This document shows, in pieces, positions 14,262 through 26,100 of a stretch of DNA of 64,000 nucleotides. Under the pieces are notes generated by a model. That model searched no databases. It was not told the DNA's origin and worked only from the letters and a program-made list of their open reading frames with translations. Position numbers and translations under genes: made by a program. Positions within the stretch are counted from its first letter, which is position 1. The number at the start of each line of letters is the position of its first letter. This stretch comes from Atriophallophorus winterbourni. Its lineage: Eukaryota > Platyhelminthes > Trematoda > Plagiorchiida > Microphallidae. The DNA lies in the NCBI GenBank assembly GCA_013407085.1, contig JACCGJ010020011.1, forward strand, positions 1-64,000. Reading direction: 5' to 3'.

Positions 14262-15475
14262 TTCAAAGATTTATTGTTAAAATTCTTAATACTTTACCAC
14301 ACCACAGGATTGCTGTATTAATAAAAACATGAAAATACAATATTATAAAGCAATAGATAATATCAAATGTAAGACTCACGAATATTATTGTTTTGCATAC
14401 GTAAGTCCAATTTCGCCTTAAACGCCCTGGTAAGGAGAGTCCACCATATGTTGCGGTAGGGAATTCCAAAGAAATATAGCCCGTACGGCGAAAAGATGGC
14501 GCCGACAATCAATACGTGAACTTGGGGACGTAAAGGGATAAGGTAGGTCCGCGTGTCACTTTCCCATCACACACATCAAGCAAGTGTTTTAATGGATGTC
14601 CTTCGGTAGACACTATTCTGTAAGTCAGAATAATATTGCGTCGTACCCTCCTTTGGGTAAAGTCGCATAGACCCAGACGTCGCAATTTTTCGCAATCTTC
14701 CAAATATACTTCGAAAGATACCTAACAATCTGTTTTCCCGTAGATATAGAAGAAGAAGAAGTAGAAAAATGGCTTTATTCGAGTACACGAATTTTCAGCG
14801 ATACAATTAATTCGACCACACGTAATAAAATGTACATTTTCAAAAAAATACATATCAAATAAAGATGATCCCACTTCAGTTATTATACTGTCAGTTTCTT
14901 CCTCAAATCGAGGATAACTTTTGTACGATCAACCAAATATCGAGCCAGGTAAGGAATGGAAGAATTTTTGAATTTCTCAGTTCTATATGTTCTGACAGTG
15001 CGCTATGCTCTTCAGGTTCCCGCTAACTTACACTCCAAGATCTTTTTCTAACGAGCTCCATGCTAGGTTTTCAGTTCACACTTGATATGTCCAAGGAACA
15101 TTATTGTCAAGATGGAGCATTTTACATTTCTATTTGTTGAATGACATGTCATTCATGGCCGCACAATTCGACACGCTGTCCAAATCCATTTGCAGTTTCT
15201 CACAATCCTCTGCAGAACTTATTGGCGTCCTAATTTTCATATCATCCGCGAACAGGACGATTTTAGAAGATAAGAGAGGGGAGGGTAAATCATTTACAAC
15301 AGAAAGAGGAGCGGGCCTAGCACAGACCAGTGTGGGACTCAACTGGTGGTTTTGAACGTTTGGGATAGCGCTCTGTTAAATTAAACTTGGGCGTCGCGAT
15401 CTGACAGATAGTCGCACAACCAGGAGAGCAAGGGTTCACATATTCCTAAACCCATTAGTTTTTGGAGAAGTACAT
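14262..15475 (-). pseudogene. CR1-A RT fragment with 235-bp LINE-tail insertion
   Basis: Same truncated RT segment as the other array copies. The thumb frame is at 14509-14703 and the LFADDMKI stretch at 15130-15342. A 235-bp foreign insertion lies at 14749-14983 between them. Inactive. Confidence 0.75.
14749..14983 (-). mobile_element. 235-bp 3' end of an unrelated LINE
   Basis: It is absent from the copies at 4460 and 10430. TATA flanks both sides (14745-14748 and 14984-14987), consistent with a 4-bp target duplication. Read on the minus strand it has a short protein-like frame (LARYLVDRTKVILDLRKKL, then a stop), about 150 bp of untranslated sequence, an AATAAA, and a CTTCTTCTTC tail. This looks like the last codons and 3' UTR of a 5'-truncated non-LTR element; the family is not identified. 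Confidence 0.7.
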
Positions 15476-17267
15476 GTTGATTGGTTGGTAGTTCTCTACT
15501 AGTTATTTTATATATTGTTGTGATTTATTGTGGTTTTGAATTCAAAATAATAGACAAGGTAAAAAATGTATAAAACTGGAATTTGTTGTGATATTGTTTG
15601 GGAACGCGATGTGAAACATAAGGTTCCTTGCGGTTTAAAACCAATAAGTTGACAAAGATTCAGAGGATTTAACATATAATCATGGAAAATGTGGATCCAT
15701 TAACATTTTGTTAAACTTCAACGTATGTGCTACTGAGTAAACTGCTACTTTCAAACTCACAAACAGAGTTCTTTGATTCAGATTTAAGATGCCAGTTCAT
15801 CCTATTCATCTTTCATTCATTCATCCTTGAGTACACCTAAGTATGGGGATACTTTCTTCTATTTCTTTCATATACGTTCATTTTCGTTTCACGCGTTATA
15901 TTTGAAAATATAATGATCCATATATATCGGCATATAATTTTCTAATTTATTTCCCGCAACAATTCTCTTTCTTGAATGCATAGCTAGATTATGATGAATT
16001 GGTTATATTATTTATGAATACCAAGTGAACTGTAGGCCAGTACGTAGCACGAGATTGGATTTCTTTGTCAAAAATGAATAACGGTCATCGTAACATCATT
16101 GTGATGGCCCAAACAAACGGTTGAAGTGTATATATGACATGAAAATAATCTTACTGTCTCTACATGATGACAGCAAACAGCCAGAAACAAGTAGTGAAGT
16201 GTAATTTCGGTGGTTGTGAGCAAAAAATCACTTTGGTCATCCATAAGCGCATTGAGTGCTTGACACCATTCATCCTAAAGCAATGCGCCCATGCTCTATT
16301 CTCACCACTCTCTGACCTCTTCAACCTGTCCTTGAGTTGTAGCACGGTTGCTAATGACTGGAAATGTGGAATAATCACTACGATATACAAAGGAGGGAAC
16401 CGATCTGATGCGTCTAACTACAGACCAGTCACGTTGTTGCCAGTGGTCTCTAAAGTTCTCGAACGACTTGTGGCCGACGAACTTATCAAACACTTGGAAC
16501 AAAATAAGCTTCTTTCCATCGCACAGCACGGATTCAGGACAAGACACTCCTGTCTCACCAATCTTCTCATAACTCTTGATAATTGGACTCGAGCCGTGGA
16601 CGATGGATGCCCTATCCATGCGTGTTACTTGGACATGTCTAAAGCTTTTGATCGTGTTAACCACAGCATACTGCTACAAAAATTGGATCAGCTCGGGGTA
16701 TGCGGCAGATTATTGGCCTGGATAAAGGACTACTTGACTTGTAGAGTTATAAGGGTTAGAGTTGATGGGGCACTATCAAGCCCAGTAGAAGTTACAAGTG
16801 GCGTACCTCAAGGCTCAGTCTTGGGGCCAATACTCTTCCTCGTGTACGCGAATGATATACCTGAAATCGTACGCAGAAAAATCATTTTATTTGCGGATGA
16901 CATCAAAGTCTGGACTAGCATACGCACCATAGAAGATTGCGAAATTCTCCAAAAAGATCTCGAAGCACTTCATAATTGGTCCTTGCGGAACTGCTTACCA
17001 TTCAACATCCAAAAATGTAAAATGTTGAACGTCGGTAAATCATTCGAATTCACATACTCTCTGGGATCTCAGCAACTTTCATGGGTTACTGAAGAGAAAG
17101 ACCTGGGCGTGTGGATTAGCAGTAACCTGGAGTCTTCACGGCACTGTTCTGTTGTATACAAAAAGTCCTGCCAAATCATAGCATTGCTCAGAAGGATCTT
17201 CGGTCGTTTCTCAAAACAGATACTCCCACGTATATAATTAACACCTATATCAGACCAACAATGGAGT

Positions 17268-17356
17268 TGTAGCAGACTATTGTCTCTACACGTTCACCAT
17301 CGTACACGTCCACCTATTCAACCTTTGGCAATCCCACAATTCAAAGGCCAACCAAC
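17268..17356 (+). repeat. Left 89-bp terminal inverted repeat (outer edge of a 5' LTR)
   Basis: It starts with TGT, like Ty3/Gypsy LTRs. The sequence between here and the primer-binding-like site at 17663 is presumably the rest of a 5' LTR, giving about 390 bp in total, close to the 406-bp LTRs of the Gypsy element at 55.5-60.4 kb. Confidence 0.9.
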
Positions 17357-17751
17357 GTCACGTGTACAATTATCGATCTTCGCGCCACGGTCAGCCATAT
17401 CGACCACCTTTCAAATACACATTCAAATGGTGCGAAGCAACGGGCAAGCAGATCAGATATAATAACACGGCCAGGCATCGAACAACACACACTGCCTCTC
17501 CATCCCGATCCATTCCTTCTGTTTTGTTTCAACGCTTTCGTTCTACAAAGATAAGATTCGGCGTACCCGTGTTGTTCTTTGAGCCAAGACGTGGGGGTTC
17601 GAAAGCGGAACCGACGCTAGAAGCCACTATCAGCAAAAACCGCTAAGGGCCATAACCCAAACTGGTGAGCCCGAAAACGAACACACGGTGAGTCTGTTCC
17701 TGAACTTTTGACGATTCTTTTTGCATTTACATTTTCGTGCCATCCTCCTCC

Positions 17752-18498
17752 ATGAGTGAGCCTCAGAGAGATTCTAGTCCGGTAACTATTAACACTGTCG
17801 CCTTCACCATTCCCCAGTTCTGGACTCAAAACCCAGAGCTGTGGTTCCTTCAGGCAGAATCTTTCTTTGAGATCAAACGCGTAACGCAAGATAAACTTAA
17901 GATCCATTACGTAATAAGCTCACTCACTTGCGAGTCACTGTCCTTAGTCCAAGATATTTTGCTGAAGAAGCCATGTACTTATGAGGATTTGAAAGCAGCC
18001 CTGATCACCCGACTAACAGAGTCCGAACGCCTTCGTGTTCAGCGGCTTTTAACGCAGGAAGAGCTTGGGGATCGGACACCGACCCAATTACTCAGAAGCA
18101 TGCAATCGTTGATCGGCAACATAACGATCGATGAACGCTTCTTGAAGCAACTCTTCCTTCAACGCCTCCCAGTACACGTTCAGCAAATAATGGCTAATTT
18201 TGTGGACATGGTTGGCATCGCACAGCTTGCGGAGATGGCAGACAAGATCGTCGAGATTAAGCAGCCCACCGTAAGCACAGTTGTCAAGGCGGATCCAATT
18301 GACGACCACCACGGTCGTGCAATCCGCAGTTTGGAAAGTCGGCTAAACAGGCTTATGAGGGATAAGAGTACTAAGAGGAGTCGCAGTCCAAATAAGCGAG
18401 GTTTTTGCTGGTACCACGCGCGCTTCGGAAGTAGAGCCCGTAAGTGTTATAAACCATGCTCCTTCCACAAATCGGGAAACTCGAATGCCAGTTCGTGA
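17752..18498 (+). CDS. gag: Gag-like protein of the Ty3/Gypsy-derived element (248 aa)
   Basis: This ORF is intact from its ATG (MSEPQRDSSP). Residues about 25-150 show a retrotransposon Gag architecture (FTIPQFWTQNPELWFLQAE, then helical segments with TRLTESERLRVQRLL). A basic stretch (RDKSTKRSRSPNKRG) comes before a terminal cysteine/histidine cluster, FCWYHARFGSRARKCYKPC, which resembles the end of Gag in the Gypsy element at 59.2-59.9 kb ([14 protein letters not shown]). It would form the particle that packages the RNA. It overlaps pol by 43 nt in the -1 frame. The ORF is open although the element lacks most of pol, so it could still supply Gag if transcribed. Confidence 0.8.
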   Translation: MSEPQRDSSPVTINTVAFTIPQFWTQNPELWFLQAESFFEIKRVTQDKLKIHYVISSLTCESLSLVQDILLKKPCTYEDLKAALITRLTESERLRVQRLLTQEELGDRTPTQLLRSMQSLIGNITIDERFLKQLFLQRLPVHVQQIMANFVDMVGIAQLAEMADKIVEIKQPTVSTVVKADPIDDHHGRAIRSLESRLNRLMRDKSTKRSRSPNKRGFCWYHARFGSRARKCYKPCSFHKSGNSNASS

Positions 18499-19181
18499 TG
18501 GCGACCGCGAAGACTGGCATTTGTCAAAAGGGTCGCCTGTTTTATGTACGAGACGTCACAACTAACATGAAGTTTCTCGTCGATACTGGAGCTCAAATAA
18601 GTGTGATACCTCCACGCCCACAAGATAGAAACAAACTATCCAGTATCGTATTGCGCGCAGTAAATGGTACAGCAATACGCACATACGGCAAAAGATTCCT
18701 CACCCTCAATTTAGGCCTGCGAAGACCTATAAATTGGGTTTTTACCATAGCCGACGTTCCTAATCCTATATTAGGGTTAGACATATTCCAACATCACGGA
18801 ATAGTAGTCGACCCTAAAAGGTGCAAGCTGATAGACGGCGTAACGAACCTTACCATTAACGGCTCGCACACTACATGCACGTCTCCCACCGTAAAAAGCG
18901 ATATCCAGCATTTTAGTCAACCATACAAGAAGCTCATAGAATCTTTCATGGATATCACATCCCCTAGCTATCAGACGGCAGACATAAAGCACGATGTTAA
19001 ACATCGAATCATAACTACAGGGAACCCATGCTTCAGTAGACCACGAAGGTTAGCTCCAGATAAGCTCAAAATTGCTAAAAGCGAATTCCAGCACATGTTG
19101 CAATTGGGAATTATTCGCCCTTCCAGCAGCACTTGGGCAAGTCCACTACATATGGTCCCTAAGAAGTTGGTTGGCCTTTGA
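18456..19181 (+). CDS. pol: Truncated Pol: aspartic protease plus first RT residues
   Basis: The frame overlaps gag by 43 nt in the -1 register, so expression would need ribosomal frameshifting, as is common for gag-pol; the first in-frame ATG is within the overlap. The protease motif FLVDTGAQISVIPP (about residues 41-54) carries the catalytic DTG. Further on, KLKIAKSEFQHMLQLGIIRP and SPLHMVPKK match the start of Ty3/Gypsy RT. The frame then runs into the right inverted repeat and stops. RT palm, RNase H and integrase are absent, so mobility would need help in trans. Confidence 0.85.
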   Translation: MLLPQIGKLECQFVMATAKTGICQKGRLFYVRDVTTNMKFLVDTGAQISVIPPRPQDRNKLSSIVLRAVNGTAIRTYGKRFLTLNLGLRRPINWVFTIADVPNPILGLDIFQHHGIVVDPKRCKLIDGVTNLTINGSHTTCTSPTVKSDIQHFSQPYKKLIESFMDITSPSYQTADIKHDVKHRIITTGNPCFSRPRRLAPDKLKIAKSEFQHMLQLGIIRPSSSTWASPLHMVPKKLVGL

Positions 19182-19254
19182 ATTGTGGGATTGCCAAAGG
19201 TTGAATAGGTGGACGTGTACGATGGTGAACGTGTAGAGACAATAGTCTGCTACA
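19166..19254 (-). repeat. Right 89-bp terminal inverted repeat
   Basis: Exact reverse complement of 17268-17356. It replaces the 3' LTR and joins pol directly after the RT residues VPKK, with no spacer. Confidence 0.9.
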
Positions 19255-19777
19255 GAGTATGCTGTTCAAGCATGGTCCCCATGGTTACAAAAGGACATGA
19301 CCTTGCTGCAACGGGTATACCACCGCGCTACAAAACTGGTGACCGGGCTATACAACAGGCCATGCGAGGAGCGGATCGCAACACTTAACCTCTTTGACTT
19401 TTCGTACCGTCGTCTCAGGGGTGACTTGATCCTGCGTTTCAATATTCTGCATACAGTGGATCACCCACTCGAACACCTGTTTCATCGGCAAGAAGCACGC
19501 GGTAGCAGATCGCATGGATACAAGTTAATTAATCCACACTCCAGATCAAATTGTCGAAGGTTTTTCTTTGCTGTCAGAGACTGTTTTCTATGGAACTCAC
19601 TGCCCCCACATATCATTTGCGCAACAAGCCTGAACATGTTCAAGGCTGAACTTGACAAGTATATGTTGACTAAACCCAACCTTGCACCTGAATACACGTG
19701 CTGACTTTCCTTGTGTATAAAACATTTGTGTTGTTTTTATGAATTCCCTATATTTTTAATCTGTGGTTACTGTAAAG

Positions 19778-20565
19778 TATTTACTTTTTGGACCATTAAA
19801 ACTTTGAATAACTTTGAATAACTTTGACCACGAATCACTATGTGAATCACTGTTTCAAAAATTGTGGTCCATTGTACGAACCGAATACAAGGGTTTCATT
19901 TAAGCATAACCTTGTTTACCATTTATCCACTATTACGAGGCTCACTGAAACTAATATTACTGTTACCACCTGATAACGGTAAACAGCCATAAACCGGTAC
20001 TGAAGTGTAATTTCGGTGGTGTGAGCAACACAACACTGTGAACTTTGTCCGTTCTGAGAAACGTTTTCTGACGAAGCTTCTGTGTTCGGAAGCTAAAGTT
20101 ACCAAAAACGTGTTTGAATGTGTTAAACGTCTGTACGGGCTTGACGATTAAGCTCAATTGCGCTCTCACGGTATTTACTTTTTGGACCATTAAAACTTTG
20201 AATAACTTTGAATAACTTTGACCACGAATCACTATGTGAATCACTGTTTCAAAAATTGTGGTCCATTGTACGAACCGAATACAAGGGTTTCATTTAAGCA
20301 TAACCTTGTTTACCATTTATCCACTATTACGAGGCTCACTGAAACTAATATTACTGTTACCACCTGATAACGGTAAACAGCCATAAACCGGTACTGAAGT
20401 GTAATTTCGGTGGTGTGAGCAACACAACACTGTGAACCTTGTCCGTTCTGAGAAACGTTTTCTGACGAAGCTTCTGTGTTCAGAAGCTAAAAGTTACCAA
20501 AAACGTGTTTGAATGTGTTAAACGTCTGTACGCGCTTGACGATTAAGCTCAAATGCGCTCTCACG
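19778..20565 (+). repeat. 394-bp tandem duplication (two copies)
   Basis: Copy 1 is 19778-20171 and copy 2 is 20172-20565. The unit starts in the CR1-B 3' UTR (TATTTACTTTTTGG), spans the AACTTTGAAT tail and runs into array arm sequence, ending at CTCACGG. Because it crosses the element-target junction it arose after CR1-B inserted. The copies differ at a few positions (for example CGCGCTTGAC against CGGGCTTGAC), so it is not brand-new. Confidence 0.85.
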
Positions 20566-21289
20566 GTTTGTCTATTTTGAAAGATTTTGAGCGAATTGAT
20601 CACTATTAACAGCGTAGATACATACATAAATATCCGCCTCTATTGCATAAGATGGTTCCAATATGAGTTTGATCTTAATGTTAAAAATGTTCTCGTTAAA
20701 CAAAAGTGAATTATTAATCTTATTATGATATTATCACTCTATGTCGCACCGCCACGTAGACAATATATGCACTGCATTCGCTTTGCAAAACACGAAACAG
20801 AAACGGTGAACTTTCAGATTTTAAAATCGATTTCGAGTGAAGAGTCACAGACGAAAAACATATAGTTGCACCTTGACTAATATAAGATATCAATAAAAGA
20901 TTTTATTTTTCAATCAGATGTTGTTAATATAGATCGTAAAAGCTTTTACATTTAAATAAAACGTTAAAATGGATTTTTTGTGATTCCATCAACAACGTTT
21001 GCCAGTTTTGTAGAATAAATGTAAAAAATTCCCAACTATTGATGAGATGCTCTGAAATTACAGGAGTTTTATTCCACTTCTAAACCAATTGTGGCATCTG
21101 ACATACACTTATTTCTGACCACTGTAAAGGTGTACTAATTTAACGGACAATATGATGGTGCAATAACACATAATGACTCTTTTATTCAAATATCGTTTGG
21201 CTTAGGCCAAGCCATCCCATATTTGTGACTGAAAAATATCACCCACAGATCAACACCAGCTTCGTGCTGTTTGCACACATTGGGTATGA

Positions 21290-22512
21290 TTTAAGGATTC
21301 AAAGATTTATGGTTAAAATTCTTAATACTTTACAACACCACAGGATTACTGTATTATTAAAAACATGAAAATACAATAGTATAAAAGCAATAGATAATAT
21401 CAAATGTAAGACTCACGAATATTATTGTTTTGCATACGTAAGTCCAATTTCGCCTTAAACGCCCTGGTAAGGAGTGTCCACCATATGTTGCGGTAGGGAA
21501 TTCCAAAGAAATATAGCCCGTACGGCGAAAAGATGGCGCCGACAATCAATACGTGAACTTAAGGACGTAAAAGGATAAGGTAGGTCCGCGTGTCACTTTC
21601 CCATCACACACATCAAGCAAGTGTTTTAATGGATGTCCTTCGGTAGACACTATTCTGTAAGTCAGAATAATATTGCGTCGTACCCTCCTTTGGGTAAAGT
21701 CGCATAGACCCAGACGTCGCAATTTTTCGCAATCTTCCAAATATACTTTGAAAGATACCTAACAATCTGTTTTCCCGTAGATATAGAAGAAGAAGAAGTA
21801 GAAAAATGGCTTTATTCGAGTACACGAATTTTCAGCGATACAATTAATTCGACCACACGTAATAAAATGTACATTTTCAGAAAAATACATGTCAAATAAA
21901 GATGATCCCACTTCAGTTATTATACTGTCAGTTTCTTCCTCAAATCGAGGATAACTTTTGTACGATCAACCAAATATCGAGCCAGGTAAGGAATGGAAGA
22001 ATTTTTGAATTTCTCAGTTCTATATGTTCTGACAGTGCGCTATGCTCTTCAGGTTCCCGCTAACTTACACTCCAAGATCTTTTTCTAACGAGCTCCATGC
22101 TAGGTTTTCAGTTCACACTTGATATGTCCAAGGAACATTATTGTCAAGATGGAGCATTTTACATTTCTATTTGTTGAATGACATGTCATTCATGGCCGCA
22201 CAATTCGACACGCTGTCCAAATCCATTTGCAGTTTCTCACAATCCTCTGCAGAACTTATTGGCGTCCAAATTTTCATATCATCCGCGAACAGGACGATTT
22301 TAGAAGATAAGAGAGGGGGGTAAATCATTTACAACAGAAAGAGGAGCGGGCCTAGCACAGACCAGTGTGGGACTCAACTGGTGGTTTTGAACGTTTGGGT
22401 TAGCGCTCTGTTAAATTAAACTTGGGCGTCGCGATCTGACAGATAGTCGCACAACCATGAGAGAAGTGGATCACATATTCCTAAACACATTAGTTTTTGA
22501 AGAAGTACATGT
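21290..22512 (-). pseudogene. CR1-A RT fragment with 235-bp LINE-tail insertion
   Basis: Same truncated RT segment as elsewhere in the array; thumb frame at 21546-21740. A shortened G-run region near 22315 disrupts the frame after the FADD stretch. The insertion at 21786-22020 is at the base position used in units 3 and 5. Confidence 0.75.
21786..22020 (-). mobile_element. 235-bp LINE 3' end, second array copy
   Basis: Same sequence, junctions and length as 14749-14983, so it was copied with the array unit and is not an independent insertion. Confidence 0.7.
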
Positions 22513-23110
22513 TGATTGGTAGGTAGTTCTCTACTAGTTATTTTATATATTGTTGTGTTTTATTGTGGTTTTGAATTCAAAATAATAGACAAGGTAAAAA
22601 AATGTATAAAACTGGAATTTGTTCTGATATTGTTTGGGAACGCGATGTGAAACATAAGGTTCCTTGCGGTTTAAAACCAATAAGTTGACAAAGATTCAGA
22701 GGATTTAACATATAATCATGGAAAATGTGGATCCATTAACATTTTGTTAAACTTCAACGTATGTGCTACTGAGTAAACTGCTACTTTCAAACTCACAAAC
22801 AGAGTTCTTTGATTTAGATTTAAGATGCCAGTTCATCCCATTCTATTTTTCTAAGCGTGAGTACACCTAAGTATGGGGATACTTTCTTCTATTTCTTTCA
22901 TATACGTTCATTTTCGTTATATTTAAAAATATAATGATCCATGTATATCGGTATATAATTTTCTAATTTATTTCCCGCAACAATTTTCTTTCTTGAATTA
23001 TATTTCTAACTGGAATGCATAGCTAGATTATGATGAATTGGATATATTATTTATGAATACCAAGTGAACTGTAGGCCAGTACGTAGCACGAGATTGGATT
23101 TCTTTGTCAA

Positions 23111-26100
23111 AAAAATCTTTGAATCCCTAAATCATACCCGATGTGTGCAAACAGCACGAAGCTGGTGTTGATCTGTGTGTGATATTTTTCAGTCACAAAT
23201 ATGGGAGGGCTTGGCCTCAGCCAAACGATATTTGAATAAAAGAGTCATTATGTGTTATTGCACCATCATATTGTACGTTAAATTAGTACAACTTTACAGT
23301 GGTCAGAAATAAGTGTATGTCAGATGCCACAATTGGTTTATAATTGGAATAAAACTCCTGTAATTTTAGAGCATCTCATCAATAGTTGGGAATCTTTTAC
23401 ATTTATTCTACAAAACTGGCAAACGTTGTTGATGGAATCACAAAAAATCCATTTTAACGTTTTATTTAAATGTAAAAGCTTTTACGATCTATATTAACAA
23501 CATCTGATTAAAAATAAAATCTTTTATTGATATCTTATATTAGTCAAGGTGCAGCTATATGTTTTTCGTCTGTGACTCTTCATTCAAATCGATTTTAAAA
23601 TCTGAAAGTTCACCGTTTCTGTTTCGTGTTTTGCAAAGCGAATGCAGTGCATATATTTTCTACGTGGCGGTGCGACATAGAGTGATAATATCATAATAAG
23701 ATTAATAATTCACTTTTGTTTAACGGAGAACATTTTTAACACTAAGATCAAACTCATATTGGAACCATCTTATGCAATAGAGGCGGATATTTATGTATGT
23801 ATCTACGCTGTTAATAGTGATCAATTCGCTCAAAATCTTTCAAACTAGACAAACCGTGAGAGCGCATTTGAACTTAATCGTCTAGCGCGTACAGACGTTT
23901 AACACATTCAAACACGTATTTGGTAACTTTTAGCTTCTGAACACAGAAGCTTCGTCAGAAAACGTTTGTCAGAACGGACAAGGTTCACAGTGGTGTGTTG
24001 CTCACACCACCGAAATTACAGTTCAGGACCGGTTTATGGCTGTTTGCCGTCATCAGGTGGCAACAGTAATATTATTTTCAGTGAGCCTCGTAATAGTGGA
24101 TAAATGGTAAACAAGGTTATACGTAAATGAATACCTTGTATTCGGTTCGTACAATGGACCACAATTTTTGAAACAGTGATTCACATAGTGATTCGTGGTC
24201 AAGCACTCTATGAGCTTATGGATGACCAAAGTGATTTTTTGCTCACAACCACCGAAATTATACTTCACTACTTGTTTCTGGCTGTTTGCCGTCATCATGT
24301 GGAGAAAGTAAGATTATTTTCATGTCAGATATACACACGAACCGTTTGGTTAGGCCATCACAATGATGTTACGATGACCATTATTCATTTTTGACAAAGA
24401 AATCCAATCTCATGCTACGTACTGGCCTACAGTTCACTTGGTATTCATAAATGATATAACCAATTCATCATAATCTAGCTATGCATTCCAGTTTGAAATA
24501 TAATTCAAGAAAAAAAAATTGTTGCGGGAAATAAATTAGAAAATTATATACCGATATATATATGCATCATTATATTTTTAAATATAACGCGTAAAACGAA
24601 AATGAACGTATATGAAAGAAATAGAAGAAAGTATCCCCATACTTAGGTGTACTCAAGTTTAGAAAAATAGAATGGGATGAAAATAATCTTACTGTCTCCA
24701 TACGATGACGGCAAACAGAGAGAAACAAGTAGTGAAGTGTATTTTCGTGGTTGTGAGCATTGAGTGCTTGACCACGAATCACTATGTGAATCACTGTTTC
24801 AAACATTGTGGTCCATTGTACGATCCGAATACAAGGGTTTCATTTAAGTATAACCTTGTTTACCATTTATCCACTATTACGAGGCTCACTGAAAATAATA
24901 TTACTGTTGCCACCTGATGACGGCAAACAGCCATAAACCGGTACTGAAGTGTAATTTCGGTGGTGTGAGCAACACACCACTGTGAACCTTGTCCGTTCTG
25001 ACAAACGTTTTCTGACGAAGCTTCTGTGTTCAGAAGCTAAAAGTTACCAAAAACGTGTTTGAATGTGTTGAACGTCTGTACGCGCTTGACGATTAAGCTC
25101 AAATGCGCTCTCACGGTTTGTCTATTTTGAAAGATTTTGAGCGAATTGATCACTATTAACAGCGTAGATACATAAATAACCGCCTCTATTGCATACGATG
25201 GTTCCAATATGAGTTTGATCTTAGTGTTAAAAATGTTCTCCGTTAAACAAAAGTGAATTATTAATCTTATTATGATATTATCACTCTATGTCGCACCGCC
25301 ACGTAGACAATATATGCACTGCATTCGCTTTGCAAAACACGAAACAGAAACGGTGAACTTTCAGATTTTAAAATCGATTTCGAATGAAGAGTCACAGACG
25401 AAAAACATATAGCTGCACCTTGATTAATATAAGATATCAATAAAAGATTTTATTTTTAATCAGATGTTGTTAATATAGATCGTAAAAGCTTTCACATTCA
25501 AATAAAACGTTAAAATGGATTTTTTGTGATTCAATCAACAACGTTTGCCAGTTTTGTAGAATAAATGTAAAAGATTCCCAACTATTGATGAGATGCTCTA
25601 AAATTACAGGAGTTTTATTCCACTTCTAAACCAATTGTGGCATCTGACATACACTTATTTCTGACCACTGTAAATTTGTACTAATTTAACGTACAATATG
25701 TTGGTGCAATAACACATAATGACTCTTTTATTCAAATATCGTTTGGCTTAGGCCAAGCCATTCCATATTTGTGACTGAAAAATATCACCTACAGATCAAC
25801 ACCAGCTTCGTGCTGTTTGCACACATCGGGTATGATTTAAGGATTCAAAGATTTATTGTTAAAATTCTTAATACTTTACCACACCACAGGATTGCTGTAT
25901 TAATAAAAACATGAAAATACAATAGTATAAAAGCAATAGATAATATCAAATGTAAGACTCACGAATATTATTGTTTTGCATACGTAAGTCCAATTTCGCC
26001 TTAAACGCCCTGGTAAGGAGAGTCCACCATATGTTGCGGTAGGGAATTCCAAAGAAATATAGCCCGTACGGCGAAAAGATGGCGCCGAAAATCAATACGT

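Larger units (their letters stand above)
11531..16070. repeat. Array unit 3 (with a 235-bp LINE-tail insertion)
   Basis: Same order as unit 2: forward arm from 11536, reverse arm about 13000-14260, CR1-A fragment 14262-15475, then the segment and spacer up to about 16070. It differs by a 235-bp insertion at 14749-14983. The forward arm is close to that at 23118 and 5577, with only scattered substitutions. Confidence 0.8.
17268..19254 (+). mobile_element. Gypsy-derived element with perfect 89-bp terminal inverted repeats
   Basis: The target duplication is GAGT (17264-17267 and 19255-19258); the CR1-B copy at 32590 shows the empty site. The element begins TGTAGCAGACTA and ends with its exact reverse complement, ending TACA. 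The left 89 bp (17268-17356) and right 89 bp (19166-19254) are complementary without mismatch. Inside are a TGGTGAGCCCG primer-binding-like site (17663-17673), gag, a protease-like domain and the first RT residues. Normal LTR elements end in direct repeats; here the 3' end is an inverted copy of the 5' LTR edge and the rest of pol is missing. Confidence 0.9.
16263..19704 (+). pseudogene. CR1-B reverse transcriptase, frameshifted and split
   Basis: The first part (to 17237) reads through YRPVTLLPVVSKVLERLV, ACYLDMSKAFDRVNHSILL (motif A), SGVPQGSVLGPILFLVY (motif B) and IILFADDIKVW (motif C), so the palm is intact. A 2-bp TA insertion near 17231 (TATATAATT against TATAATT in the copy at 32570) makes a stop. 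The Gypsy-derived element 17268-19254 then splits the ORF. It resumes at 19259 with EYAVQAWSPWLQKDMTLL and ends naturally at 19704. The endonuclease and ORF1 are missing, so it is not autonomous. Confidence 0.9.
16263..19824 (+). mobile_element. CR1-B non-LTR retrotransposon, 5'-truncated, carrying a nested insertion
   Basis: It interrupts the array at GTGCTTGAC/CACGAATC, with TTGAC on both sides (5-bp target duplication, partly ambiguous with the tail). The element starts inside the RT-proximal coding region and ends with the 10-bp repeated tail AACTTTGAAT. Length without the nested 1987-bp element is about 1.57 kb. The same family occurs at 32152-33480 and 37166-40320. Confidence 0.85.
16071..23110. 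repeat. Array unit 4, partial: forward arm missing, CR1-B inserted, 394-bp duplication
   Basis: After the spacer the sequence enters the reverse arm directly (16080-16262) without a forward arm. It is then interrupted by a CR1-B element (16263-19824) and resumes at 19825 with the same arm sequence. A 394-bp tandem duplication follows (19778-20565). The remainder carries CR1-A (21290-22512) with the 235-bp insertion, and a spacer whose variants match the 4020-5575 segment rather than that at 10-11.5 kb. Confidence 0.75.
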
